The notes under the pieces: generated by a model
The model's input: the letters and a program-made list of their open reading frames with translations, nothing else
Told to the model about the DNA's origin: nothing
Database searches by the model: none
Shown here: piece by piece, positions 24,375-32,518 of the stretch
Numbering within the stretch: the stretch's first letter is position 1
Layout: every line of letters starts with the position of its first letter
Made by a program: the position numbers and the translations under genes
Assembly: GCF_014204795.1 (NCBI RefSeq)
Contig: NZ_JACHMB010000001.1
Coordinates: 12,118,501 to 12,182,500, forward strand
Origin: Nonomuraea jabiensis
GTDB lineage: Bacteria > Actinomycetota > Actinomycetes > Streptosporangiales > Streptosporangiaceae
DNA: 64,000 bases
Reading direction: 5' to 3'

Positions 24375-25844
24375 TTACGCGGGCACGGCCTTCCGCCGGG
24401 CGGCGGCGGCCGCCACGTTGACGGGCATGCGCCCGAAGATCAGGTCGTGGAAGGGGCGGATCGCCCACCAGTAGAGGTGACCGAGCAGGCCGTGCGGGTG
24501 GAAGATCGCCCGCTGCCGGTAGAAGGTGCTCCCGCAGGATCGGGAGACGCCCAGCTCCAGCCAGGCCAGGCCCGGTAGGCGCATCTCGGCGCGCAACCGC
24601 AGCAGGCGACCGGGCAGCACCTCTTCCACCCGCCAGAAGTCGAGCGCGTCGCCCACCCTCAGCCGGTCCGCGTCCCGCCGCCCGCGCCGCAGCCCGACGC
24701 CGCCGAAGAGTCCGTCCAGCAGGCCGCGCAGGTGCCAGGCGACCGGCAGGGAGTACCAGCCGTTGCGCCCGCCGATACCCTCGATGACCTGCCACAACGC
24801 CTCCGGGTCCGCGTCCACCCGCAGGCTGCGGCAGTCGATGTAGAGGCTGCCGCCCGCCCAGTCGGGATCGGTCGGCAGCGGGTCGCTCGGGGCGCCGGGC
24901 GTGGAGGCCGAGGACCAGCGGGTGGCGACGTCAGCCTCCTTGATCTTCTTGAGCGCCAGCGAGACGGCCTCGCGGAAACCGATCAGCCCCTCCTCCGGGT
25001 CGGGCACGTAGCGGGCGATGTCGTGCTCGCCGCAGATCCCCTCGTTGCGCAGCGACTCGACCAGCGGCCGCGCGATCCCGGACGGGACCGGGGTGACCAG
25101 GCCCACCCAGAGGCTCGACAGCCTCGGGGTGAGCACCCGCACGGGAATGATCGCGCGGTGCGGCAGACCGGCCACGGACGCGTACCCGTGCATCATGTCG
25201 GCGTAGGTCAGCACGTCCGGGCCGCCGATGTCGAAGGCCCGGTTGACCTCGTCGGGCACGCTCGCCCAGGCGGTGAGGTAACGCAGCACGTCCCGTACGG
25301 CGATGGGTTGCGTACGGGTGTGCACCCAGCGGGGCGTCGTCATGACCGGCAACCGTTCGGTCAGGTATCGCAGCATCTCGAACGACGCCGAGCCGGAGCC
25401 GATGACGACCGCGGCCCGCAGCACCACCGCCGGCACGCCCGCCCGCAGGAAGATCTCGCCCACCTCCGCCCTGGAGCGCAGATGAGGGGAGAGCCGCTCG
25501 CTCGGGACGAGCCCGCCGAGGTAGACGATGCGTCGTACCCCGGCCTGCTCGGCCGCCGCCGCGAACGTCTCGGCGGCCCTGCGGTCGTTCGCGGCGAACT
25601 GCCCGGTCCCGCCCATGGTGTGGATCAGGTAGTAGGCCACGTCGATGCCGTCCAGGGCCTCCCGGGTCTGTCCGTGGTCGGTGGCGTCCGCCTTGACGAC
25701 CGACGTGCGCGCCGCCCATGGCAGGTCCCGCAGCCTGTCGGGGGAGCGTGCCATGCAGCGGACCTCGTGACCTGCCGCGAGCAGCTCGGGGACCAGCCGG
25801 CCGCCGATGTAGCCGGTCGCCCCGGTGACCAGACAACGCGCCAT
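24375..25844 (-). CDS. NAD(P)-binding Rossmann protein with C-terminal DUF2867
   Basis: A 489-residue two-domain protein. Residues 1-300 are an NmrA/atypical SDR Rossmann domain (LVTGATGYIGGRLVPEL, YYLIHTMGG, RRIVYLGGLVPSE). Residues about 330-480 form the DUF2867 START-like domain (SLYIDCRSLRVDADPEALW, then FWRVEEVLPGRLLRLRAEM). Proteins of this arrangement are widespread in actinomycetes and lack an assigned reaction. The active-site tyrosine of classical SDRs is not clear, so it may bind rather than reduce. ATG 25844 has GGAGGG eight bases before. The 206 bases upstream (25845-26050) hold no gene I can support. Confidence 0.85.
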   Translation of the reverse strand: MARCLVTGATGYIGGRLVPELLAAGHEVRCMARSPDRLRDLPWAARTSVVKADATDHGQTREALDGIDVAYYLIHTMGGTGQFAANDRRAAETFAAAAEQAGVRRIVYLGGLVPSERLSPHLRSRAEVGEIFLRAGVPAVVLRAAVVIGSGSASFEMLRYLTERLPVMTTPRWVHTRTQPIAVRDVLRYLTAWASVPDEVNRAFDIGGPDVLTYADMMHGYASVAGLPHRAIIPVRVLTPRLSSLWVGLVTPVPSGIARPLVESLRNEGICGEHDIARYVPDPEEGLIGFREAVSLALKKIKEADVATRWSSASTPGAPSDPLPTDPDWAGGSLYIDCRSLRVDADPEALWQVIEGIGGRNGWYSLPVAWHLRGLLDGLFGGVGLRRGRRDADRLRVGDALDFWRVEEVLPGRLLRLRAEMRLPGLAWLELGVSRSCGSTFYRQRAIFHPHGLLGHLYWWAIRPFHDLIFGRMPVNVAAAAARRKAVPA

Positions 25845-26050
25845 CTCCGTACCCTCCGCTGTGGCCGGCACCAGGACGGCCGGAACCCGGCACGAGGCGT
25901 CGTCGCCGTGGACCCGCTCGGCCGCCCTGCCTCCGGTGTCAGGGGCAGGCGCGGGAACGGCTCACCGTGTTCCGCTCTGCCCCTCCTGGCTGCGCTACCC
26001 GGCAGATAGGGACATAACCGCACGTCAGAGCGTATACACGGGCCGGGCGA

Positions 26051-26360
26051 TCACCTCCTGTTCAGCCCCCGCAGCACCGGCAGCCCCGTACCGGAGTCGA
26101 GCACGAGGCGGTCGCCCAGCGGCCGGGCGAGCGTGACGGTGGTCGTGGCCGTCCTGAGGATCGCCCGGGCAGGGCTTGCCGGAGCTGGAGTCCTCCTCGT
26201 CCACGTCGACCACCACCAGCTGCCCGGTCTCGTAGGCGCGTGCCCCGTGAACGGTGTCGCAGGCGCCGTACCCGTAGCGGAGCAGCAGCTCGTGCGGCTT
26301 GCCGTCGACGAGGTCGAACGCCATCCGCCGTGACGAGCGGCATGCGATCACTCTTCGCAC
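26051..26360 (-). pseudogene. Small hypothetical gene with one frameshift
   Basis: GTG 26360 with a good ribosome site (GGAGG) opens a frame beginning RRVIACRSSRRMAFDLVDGK, then YETGQLVVVDVDEEDSSSGK. Its coding bias then moves to another frame, which continues as AILRTATTTVTLARPLGDR and LVLDSGTGLPVLRGLNRR to a TGA at 26051-26053. The switch lies in a C/G run near 26162-26170 (TGCCCGGGCG), so a single-base indel explains it. Repaired, the product would be about 102 residues and of unknown function. It may be a true mutation or a sequencing error. Confidence 0.5.
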
Positions 26361-26433
26361 GAGACCTCCTCCACCCCATCGTCGGCCAACGCCCGACCCC
26401 TCCGCCCAACTTTCAGGGCTTTGATGCCTGCCG

Positions 26434-27318
26434 TCAGAGTTCGAAAGCGGCGGCGCGGAAGTTGCGGACGATCGGGTTGGGGTCGCCGGTGCGCCAGGTC
26501 AGGTCCAGGGTGACCACGCGGGTCGCCGGTGCCAGCGGCCGGAAAACGACGTCGCCGCGGCGCAGGCGGGCCACCGACTCCGGCACGATCGACACGCCGA
26601 GCCCGGCCGCCACCAGCCCCACGATGGTCTGCATCTGCACGGCCTCCTGCACGATCCGGGGCTCGAACCCGGCCGCCCTGGCCACCCCGATGATCTGGTC
26701 GTGGAGGGCGGGCCCGAACCGCCGGGGGAACATGACGAACGGCTCCCCCGCCAGCATCCCCGTCGGCAGGGACTTGTGCGCGGCGTGGGGATGGCCGGCG
26801 GGCAGGGCGGCGAGCAGGAGTTCGCGGGCGACGGTGCGGGTGGTCAGCACCTCGGCGGCCGGCCCGGCCAGCGGGGCGTGCAGGAGGCCGACGTCCAGCA
26901 GCCCCTGGCGCAGCTCTTCGGCCTGCTGGGCGGTGGTCAGCTCGCGCAGCTCGACCTGGACGCCCGGGTAGCGGGCCCGGAACCGGCGCAGCAGCCGGGG
27001 CAGCGTGAGGTTGGTCGCTGACCCCACGAACCCGATCGCCAGCCGCCCCGCCTCTCCCCTGCCCGCCCGCCTGGCCGACTCGGCCGCCAGCTCGGCGTGG
27101 GCGAGGCTGGCGCGGGCCTCGGCGACGAAGGCCTCGCCGGCGGGCGTGAGGCGTACCTGCCGGGTCGTGCGCTCGAACAGCCGCACCCCGAGCTCTTCCT
27201 CCAGCTTGCTGATCTGCTGGCTGAACGGCGGTTGCCGCATGCCCTCGCGCAGGGCCGCGCGGCCGAAGTTGAGCTCGTCGGCGAGCGCCACCGCGTAGCG
27301 GAGCCGCTGCAGATTCAT
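26434..27318 (-). CDS. LysR family transcriptional regulator
   Basis: A 294-residue LysR protein: winged helix at 1-60 (MNLQRLRYAVALADELNFGR, with SQQISKLEEELGVRLFERTT) and a type 2 periplasmic-binding-fold sensor from about residue 90. The start MNLQRL at 27318 is set by family alignment, because the longer frame adds an unrelated 27 residues. It is divergent from the alpha/beta hydrolase gene at 27426, and its start codon lies within the CATATG palindrome, so it probably controls both genes. The effector is unknown. Confidence 0.9.
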   Translation of the reverse strand: MNLQRLRYAVALADELNFGRAALREGMRQPPFSQQISKLEEELGVRLFERTTRQVRLTPAGEAFVAEARASLAHAELAAESARRAGRGEAGRLAIGFVGSATNLTLPRLLRRFRARYPGVQVELRELTTAQQAEELRQGLLDVGLLHAPLAGPAAEVLTTRTVARELLLAALPAGHPHAAHKSLPTGMLAGEPFVMFPRRFGPALHDQIIGVARAAGFEPRIVQEAVQMQTIVGLVAAGLGVSIVPESVARLRRGDVVFRPLAPATRVVTLDLTWRTGDPNPIVRNFRAAAFEL

Positions 27319-27332
27319 ATGCCAATCATATG
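27316..27332. promoter_or_regulatory. CATATG-CCAAT-CATATG palindrome
   Basis: Two copies of self-complementary CATATG separated by CCAAT make a 17-bp symmetric site that contains the T-N11-A pattern of LysR boxes. It overlaps the start codon of the LysR gene and lies 94 bp before the divergent hydrolase, in an otherwise unstructured gap. This is a plausible autoregulatory LysR site. Confidence 0.5.
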
Positions 27333-27425
27333 AGTCACCGCGAATTGGGCGCACAATGCGACTCCTCCAGGCGGGGCGGCGGCAGGATCGAGGCCTCATG
27401 CGCGTTCCCCGAGAAGGAGTTTCTG

Positions 27426-28508
27426 ATGGGCTTCCTGCTGAACACCGTCGTCGGCCTGGTCACCGTCGCCTCGTTCGCGGTGGAGGCGAGATCGGAGAGG
27501 GTCGAGCGCGCGGACTTCCACGTCACGAGCGACCCCGGCGTCAGGATCGCGGTGCGCGAGGTCGCCGCCGGGAGGCCGGCCGGCCCGCCCGTCCTGCTGC
27601 TGCACGGCGCCCGCGTCCCCGGCGTGGGCAGTTTCGACCTGCCGGTCCGCGGCGGCTCGCTCGCCGAGGACCTGGCCCGCGCCGGCCACCGGGTCTACGT
27701 GATGGACGCCAGAGGTTACGGCCGCTCCACCAGGCCCCCGGCCCTGTCGCAGCCGCCGGAGACGAACCCGCCCGCCGTCCGCTCCGACACCGTGGTCCGC
27801 GACGTCGCCGCCGTCGTCGACGGGATCCGCCGGCGCTCCGGGGGCAGCTCCGGCGGCAGCTCCGGGGGCAGGGTGGCGCTGCTCGGCTGGGCGACCGGCG
27901 GCCACTGGCTCGGCCAGTACGCCGCCGCGTACCCGGACAAGGTGGACCGCCTCATCCTCTACAACACCCTCTACGGCCCCGTCCCCGACCACCCGACGAT
28001 GGGCCGCGGCAGCGACAACGAGCACCCGGATCGCCCCGGCCAGTTCAACACCGCCCGTTTCGGGGCGTACCGGCTCAACACCGGCGACAGCCTCCTCCCG
28101 TCGTGGGACCGCAGCATCCCGGACGAGGACAAGACGACCTGGCGCGATCCGGCGGTCGTGGACGCCTACGTCAAGGCGGCCCTCGCCTCCGACCCGACCA
28201 GCGGCACCCGCACGCCGCCCAGCTTCCGTGCCCCGTCCGGAGCCATGGAGGACAGCTTCTACCTGTCCACGGGACGCCAGCTCTGGGACGCCAGCCTGAT
28301 CACCGCGCCGACGCTGGTCGTGCGCAGCGGCAACGACTTCTGGAGCCGTCCCGAGGACGTCACCGCCCTCAGCTCCCACCTGGTCCACGCCAAATCAGTC
28401 AGGACCGTGGAACTGCCGGGCGCCACGCACTACGTGCACCTCGACCGCCCCGAGCGGGGGCGTGACCGGTTCCTGCGGGAGATCACCGCCTTTCTGGCGG
28501 CACGCTGA
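27426..28508 (+). CDS. Alpha/beta hydrolase-fold protein lacking the nucleophile serine
   Basis: A 360-residue protein with a hydrophobic N-terminus (FLLNTVVGLVTVASFAVEA; possible signal or anchor). The fold markers are present: LLLHGARVPG, VMDARGYGRSTRP, a late acid region TLVVRSGNDFWSRPED, and a terminal histidine ATHYVHLDRPE. The nucleophile elbow reads LLGWATGGHWLG, with Ala156 where GxSxG enzymes have Ser. A Gly/Ser repeat (SGGSSGGSSGG) sits just before that strand. It may be catalytically dead, or use another residue, or act as a binding protein. ATG 27426 follows AAGGAG. It is the likely target of the divergent LysR gene. Confidence 0.82.
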   Translation: MGFLLNTVVGLVTVASFAVEARSERVERADFHVTSDPGVRIAVREVAAGRPAGPPVLLLHGARVPGVGSFDLPVRGGSLAEDLARAGHRVYVMDARGYGRSTRPPALSQPPETNPPAVRSDTVVRDVAAVVDGIRRRSGGSSGGSSGGRVALLGWATGGHWLGQYAAAYPDKVDRLILYNTLYGPVPDHPTMGRGSDNEHPDRPGQFNTARFGAYRLNTGDSLLPSWDRSIPDEDKTTWRDPAVVDAYVKAALASDPTSGTRTPPSFRAPSGAMEDSFYLSTGRQLWDASLITAPTLVVRSGNDFWSRPEDVTALSSHLVHAKSVRTVELPGATHYVHLDRPERGRDRFLREITAFLAAR

Positions 28509-28546
28509 TCCCCGAGCCGGGGTTCGCTCCCGCCGTCCGGTCGCTT

Positions 28547-28570
28547 GTTTAAGCCCCTGTCAGCGGGAAC
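28547..28570 (+). promoter_or_regulatory. SigB/SigF-like promoter of the first hemerythrin gene
   Basis: GTTT (28547-28550), a 14-base spacer, then GGGAAC (28565-28570) resembles the actinobacterial general-stress promoter (GTTT or GNNT, 14-17 bases, GGGTAY). It lies 44 bp before the hemerythrin start. The two other transcription units of this cluster have closer matches. Confidence 0.4.
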
Positions 28571-28614
28571 GAGGGGCGAAAGAGCCCCATACGCGAACCC
28601 CGAGGGAGGCCGTC

Positions 28615-29178
28615 ATGGGCACGCAGCAGGACATGATCGAGGTCCTGGTCACCGACCACCGCGAGGTGGAGGAGATGTTCACCCAGCTCGAACGCATGAC
28701 CGGGGACGGCGGTGAGCAGGCCAAGACCTTGGCCGAGAAAGTGGTCATCGAACTGGTACGGCACTCCGTCGCCGAGGAGGAGTACCTGTACCCGACCGTA
28801 CGCGACCACGTGCCAGGCGGCGGCAAGCTGGCCGACCAGGAGATCGCCGAGCACGCCGACGCCGAGGAGACGATGAAGCGGCTGGAGGCGCTGGAGCCGG
28901 GCCAGACCGACTTCTGGCCCACCGCGCAACTCCTCATGGGCCAGATCCGGGCACACATCCGGGAGGAGGAGAACGATCTGTTCCCGCGCCTTCGTGAGGC
29001 CTGCCCGGCCGATCAGCTGGTCGAGCTGGGCGGCAAGGTGGAGCGGGCCAAGAAGATGGCCCCGACCCGGCCGCACCCGTCGGCGCCGGACACCCCGCCC
29101 GCCAACAAGTTGCTGGCACCGGGGGCGGGGCTGGTGGACCGCCTGCGCGATCTCCTCACGGGCCGGGGACGTTCCTGA
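28615..29178 (+). CDS. Hemerythrin domain protein (first copy)
   Basis: A 187-residue protein with a four-helix hemerythrin bundle in residues 5-130. Likely iron ligands are H15 (VTDHREVEE), H50 and E54/E55 (VRHSVAEEEYLYP), H82 (AEHADAEE) and H112 with E116/E117 (AHIREEENDLFP). Such proteins bind O2, NO or peroxide at a diiron site, or act in stress sensing. The C-terminal 50 residues are a Pro-rich linker and a short amphipathic helix (LVDRLRDLLTGRG). ATG 28615 follows GAGGGAGG. It belongs to a cluster with a second hemerythrin and a ferritin-like protein. Confidence 0.88.
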   Translation: MGTQQDMIEVLVTDHREVEEMFTQLERMTGDGGEQAKTLAEKVVIELVRHSVAEEEYLYPTVRDHVPGGGKLADQEIAEHADAEETMKRLEALEPGQTDFWPTAQLLMGQIRAHIREEENDLFPRLREACPADQLVELGGKVERAKKMAPTRPHPSAPDTPPANKLLAPGAGLVDRLRDLLTGRGRS

Positions 29179-29233
29179 CAGGCAGGATCAGCGGGCCGTG
29201 CGGCGCTGAAGCGCGTCCGGTGCGGGGGCGTCT

Positions 29234-29464
29234 TCATCGAGCGCGGCGATGGTGCTCGGCGATGAGCCGGCCGTCGTGGCGGACGCGGGCCGCCCGGTAG
29301 GGGGAGACCGGGCGCGTGACGCAGTCCTGCGCCACGGTCTCGGCCTCCGCCCGGTCCACCCCCCATCCGATGGTGTGCCACTGCTCGCCCGCCGCGTCCA
29401 GCGCGGTGATCTCGAAGAGCTGCCGCGCCGGACGAGGCGTGCAGGGGGTGTGGTGGTGACCCAT
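29234..29464 (-). CDS. Small His-rich protein, operon partner of the ferritin-like gene
   Basis: A 76-residue protein starting MGHHHTPC and ending IAEHHRRAR, with seven histidines and two cysteines. The middle (LFEITALDAAGEQWHTIGWG) looks like a small beta-alpha fold. No family is recognised. ATG 29464 has GGAG upstream and follows the ferritin-like stop by 11 bases on the same strand, so the two are co-transcribed. The His/Cys ends could bind metal, which would suit an iron cluster. That role is an inference from composition and context. Confidence 0.65.
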   Translation of the reverse strand: MGHHHTPCTPRPARQLFEITALDAAGEQWHTIGWGVDRAEAETVAQDCVTRPVSPYRAARVRHDGRLIAEHHRRAR

Positions 29465-29475
29465 GTGAAATCTCC

Positions 29476-30678
29476 TCAGCGGTGGAAGGCGAGGCTGTGC
29501 ACGGGGTGCTCGCCCTCGGTCTGCAGGCGGTACTCCTGGCCGGACCTGGCCCGGTTGTCCTCGATGACCCGCTCGGACGGCGCCTTGTCGCCGCCCATGA
29601 TCGCCTCCTGCATCTTCTCGAAGCGCTCGTGGGCCTCCTGGACGTAGCCGGTCCCCAGGGTGGTGTAGTCGATCTGGGTGGCGATCAGCTCGCGCAGGTA
29701 CGCCTTGTTCGGCTCGAACGTGACCGGGGCCGGCAGCTCGGGGGCGCACACCTGCTCCGGGTCGCGGCCGTCGTGCTTCTTGAACAGCTCCGCGGCCAGC
29801 CGCAGGTGCTCCAGCTCCATGTTGAGGTGCAGCTCCCAGATGTTCTTCACCTTCGGGTCGGACTCGGTCTCCATGAACGAGTGGTACAGGTAGCACTCGT
29901 TGTACTCGTGGTTGAGCAGCATCTCCCACCAGCTCTCGCCCGGATCGACGAGCGACTCGTAGTGGGTGACGTGCTCCTCCTCGATCAGGCCGATCTCCTG
30001 ATACAGCTGGCGGGCGATCGGCTCCATGTACATGGGGCCGACGTTCATGTAGAAGTTCATGGTCTGCTGCTCGGCCGACATGATCGTCAGCGCGTGCAGC
30101 TTGCTGATCGGGGCGGTGCTGTTGCGGTCGTACGGCTCGCGCACGTTGTCCACCGGGTCGCGGTGGTGCAGGTACGTGGGCCGGCCTGGCATGACCTCGG
30201 TCAGCGCGTCCACGATCTTCTCGGCCTTGCGGTGCTCGATCATCTCGAACAGGTTCGCGTACCGGTAGAGGTGGTCGAAGTCCTCCAGCACGCCGAACTG
30301 GTAGGCCTGCTTCAGATACTCGTCGGGCTCCATCCGGGCCACCCACGCGGTCAGGTCCACGGCGACCTGCTCGTAGGCGATCGTGGTCTCCAGGACCGAC
30401 GACAGGCCGGGCAGCAGCCAGTTGACCGCCTTCTGCTGCTGCGCCTCGATGTAGCGCACCCGCGCCAGCTGCTGCTTGAGCTCCAGGTCCGGGCAGTGCC
30501 GGGCGAGGTGGTGGCTGAAGAAGACCGCCTCCGTCTCGATCCCGTTCATCGTGATGATCCGGCACCGCGTGTACGGATCGGCGTGGTCGGGATCGATCGG
30601 CGTCACGTTCAGCTCGCGCCAGTTCCGTAGCTGCCTGTCCAGCGGGATACCCCGCTCCCGCAACGGGTTGAATGTCAT
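29476..30678 (-). CDS. Large ferritin-like diiron protein of unknown function
   Basis: A 400-residue helical protein with repeated diiron-type signatures: E50 with H56/H57 (ETEAVFFSHHLARH), E103 (AYEQVAVDL), E132 and H136 (LEDFDHLYRY), E203 (SAEQQTMNFY), E233-E235 and H236 (LIEEEHVTHYESL), and E288/E290 with H291 (NMELEHLRLA). This is enough for one or two ferritin-like four-helix sites. It is larger than ferritins, Dps or rubrerythrins (150-200 residues). There is no signal peptide. MTFNPL at 30678 was chosen over a longer Pro-rich frame. A stress-type promoter lies upstream, and the small His-rich gene follows 11 bp downstream. It could be an oxidase, peroxide scavenger or iron store. Confidence 0.72.
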   Translation of the reverse strand: MTFNPLRERGIPLDRQLRNWRELNVTPIDPDHADPYTRCRIITMNGIETEAVFFSHHLARHCPDLELKQQLARVRYIEAQQQKAVNWLLPGLSSVLETTIAYEQVAVDLTAWVARMEPDEYLKQAYQFGVLEDFDHLYRYANLFEMIEHRKAEKIVDALTEVMPGRPTYLHHRDPVDNVREPYDRNSTAPISKLHALTIMSAEQQTMNFYMNVGPMYMEPIARQLYQEIGLIEEEHVTHYESLVDPGESWWEMLLNHEYNECYLYHSFMETESDPKVKNIWELHLNMELEHLRLAAELFKKHDGRDPEQVCAPELPAPVTFEPNKAYLRELIATQIDYTTLGTGYVQEAHERFEKMQEAIMGGDKAPSERVIEDNRARSGQEYRLQTEGEHPVHSLAFHR

Positions 30679-30730
30679 CTGCCTCGTGCTCCTTGTCGAT
30701 GGTCCGGGCGGCGGGGTCCGCAAGCCGGGC

Positions 30731-30755
30731 CTACCCGAGGGATCCGGGGACAATC
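30731..30755 (-). promoter_or_regulatory. SigB/SigF-like promoter of the ferritin-like operon
   Basis: On the minus strand GATT (30755-30752), a 15-base spacer and GGGTAG (30736-30731) fit GNNT-N15-GGGTAY of actinobacterial stress sigma factors. It lies about 53 bp before the start codon at 30678. Confidence 0.55.
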
Positions 30756-30797
30756 TCCACGCCTCACCGTGGAACGCTCCGGACTCGGTAAGGGCAC

Positions 30798-30822
30798 GCG
30801 TGGCCGGCGATGTCACGGGTAG
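30798..30822 (+). promoter_or_regulatory. SigB/SigF-like promoter of the second hemerythrin gene
   Basis: GCGT (30798-30801), a 15-base spacer and GGGTAG (30817-30822), followed by the hemerythrin start 31 bp on. The same -10 hexamer and spacer occur in the divergent ferritin-like promoter 42 bp away, so the two are probably switched on together. Confidence 0.55.
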
Positions 30823-30852
30823 TCACCGGCCGTATCCGAGAGGAGACCGATC

Positions 30853-31437
30853 ATGACCACCCAGAAGACGAGACCCGAGACGATGGGCGAGAGCGACGTC
30901 ATCGACCTGCTCGTCGCTCAGCACGCGATGATCAGGGACCTGTTCGACGAGGTCGAGCAGGCCACGCCGGACCAGCGGGGCGAGGCGTTCACCCGGCTGG
31001 TGCGGCTGCTGGCCGTGCACGAGACGGCCGAGGAGGAGATCGTCCACCCCTACGCCCGCCTCAAGATCGACGGCGGTGACGCCGTCGTCGACGACCGCCT
31101 GGCCGAGGAGAACCAGGCCAAGGAGCTCCTTCAGCAGATGGACCAGGCCGGGCCAGGGGCCCCGGACTTCGCCGAGAAACTCGCCGTGCTGCGCGCCGCC
31201 GTCGAAGCTCACGCGCGCAGCGAGGAACGCTACGAGTTCACCCAGCTGCGCGGCCACACCACCGAGGCCGAGCGCCGGAGCATGGCCCTCGGCGTCAAGG
31301 CCGCGGAGGCGATGGCGCCCACCCACCCGCACCCCGGCACCGAATCGGCGACCAAGAACGTGCTCATGGGAACCCCCATCGCGATGATGGACCGGGTCCG
31401 CGACGTGATCCGCCAGGCCATGGGCAAGCAGGGCTGA
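30853..31437 (+). CDS. Hemerythrin domain protein (second copy)
   Basis: A 194-residue protein with a hemerythrin bundle at about 14-140. Ligand candidates are H24 (VAQHAMIRDLF), H56 with E60/E61 (VHETAEEEIVHPYAR) and H119 with E123/E124 (AHARSEERYEF). The third helix (LAEENQAKELLQQMDQ) lacks the usual histidine and has E or Q there, so the diiron site may be asymmetric or incomplete. It shares only the fold and the MAPTHPHP/MAPTRPHP C-terminal motif with the copy at 28615, so they are paralogues rather than a recent duplication. It is divergent from the ferritin-like operon. Confidence 0.85.
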   Translation: MTTQKTRPETMGESDVIDLLVAQHAMIRDLFDEVEQATPDQRGEAFTRLVRLLAVHETAEEEIVHPYARLKIDGGDAVVDDRLAEENQAKELLQQMDQAGPGAPDFAEKLAVLRAAVEAHARSEERYEFTQLRGHTTEAERRSMALGVKAAEAMAPTHPHPGTESATKNVLMGTPIAMMDRVRDVIRQAMGKQG

Positions 31438-31504
31438 CCCGGACACGGCAGAGGCGGGGAGCTGTCCGGCCCCGCCGTGGCCGTGGAGCACCCACCGCGG
31501 CCGC

Positions 31505-32431
31505 TCACCGGACCGATCTGATCGCTTCCATCACCAGGTCGGGCTGGGCGTGCTGCACGTAGTGGTCCGCGGTGCCGGCGACGACGACACGGCCGCGGCT
31601 GGACAGCGCGGCGAGACGTCCGGCCTGATCGACCGCCGTCGCCGGCTGGCCCGCGGGGATGACGACCACGACGGGCAGGTCGCGCCACGCGCCTGGTCGT
31701 ACCGTCGCGCGGACCTGGGCGGCGCTGTCCGCCGCGGCCCAGGCCTCGGCCCGGGCGGCGGCCATGCTGCCCGGGCCGTAGACGACCGGAGCGCTCGCAC
31801 GCGCCGCCGCGGTGGCGTCGGCCGGCACCAGCGCGTCGCCGAACAGCCGCAGCACGCCGACGCGCGCCAGGACCTGGTTGACGGTGAACTGCGCGGCGAG
31901 GAGCGGGCGGGAGACCTGGAGGGCTTCGGTGGCGTTCTCGTCCGTGACGTCGATCAGCACGAGCCCGGCGGTCAGCTCGGGCCAGTGGTGCGCGAAGAGC
32001 CGCACGATCGTGCCGCCGTAGGAGTGCCCGACCAGGACGTACCGGCCCGCCTCGCCCGCCGCGGCGAGCAGCGCGCGCAGTTCCGCCGCGGCGCGGTCCG
32101 CCGTACGAGGGGCAGGGCCGTCCTCGCTCCAGGCGTACCCCGCGCGGTCGTACGCGCACACGCGGCCGGGCAGCCCGCGCTGGATCACGTCCCAGCTCGC
32201 ACTCGACTCCGCCAGGCCGGCCTCCAGCACGACGGTCGGCGCCCCCGAGCCCGTGCAGTGGAGGTGCAGCCGATGGCCGCCCACCTCCACCAGCCGCCCG
32301 GGCACGGACGGGTCCCCCTGCCGGGCCACCGACTCGTAGCAGAACCCGGCGACGGCCGCCAGCACGACCACCACCGCGCACCAGGCGGCGACCCTGCGCA
32401 GCGCTCGGGCGACCACAGCTCTTTTGGACAC
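31505..32431 (-). CDS. Membrane-anchored alpha/beta hydrolase
   Basis: A 308-residue serine hydrolase with an N-terminal transmembrane helix (AAWCAVVVVLAAVAGFCYES) that should tether it outside the membrane. The nucleophile is the Ser in LVGHSYGGTIVRLFA, strand motif CAYDRAGYAWSEDG, acid in VLIDVTDEN or a later loop, and the histidine in GTADHYVQHAQPD. The substrate is unknown. The ATG at 32431 has no strong ribosome site, so the true start might be further in. It stands alone between the hemerythrin cluster and a decayed region. Confidence 0.85.
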   Translation of the reverse strand: MSKRAVVARALRRVAAWCAVVVVLAAVAGFCYESVARQGDPSVPGRLVEVGGHRLHLHCTGSGAPTVVLEAGLAESSASWDVIQRGLPGRVCAYDRAGYAWSEDGPAPRTADRAAAELRALLAAAGEAGRYVLVGHSYGGTIVRLFAHHWPELTAGLVLIDVTDENATEALQVSRPLLAAQFTVNQVLARVGVLRLFGDALVPADATAAARASAPVVYGPGSMAAARAEAWAAADSAAQVRATVRPGAWRDLPVVVVIPAGQPATAVDQAGRLAALSSRGRVVVAGTADHYVQHAQPDLVMEAIRSVR

Positions 32432-32518
32432 GTCACGAATCTAGGGACGCGATCGCCCGGCCGCCTCGCCCTCCAGGACGAACCGCTTGTAGGAGCGGAC
32501 GCCCGAGAACCTCATCAA

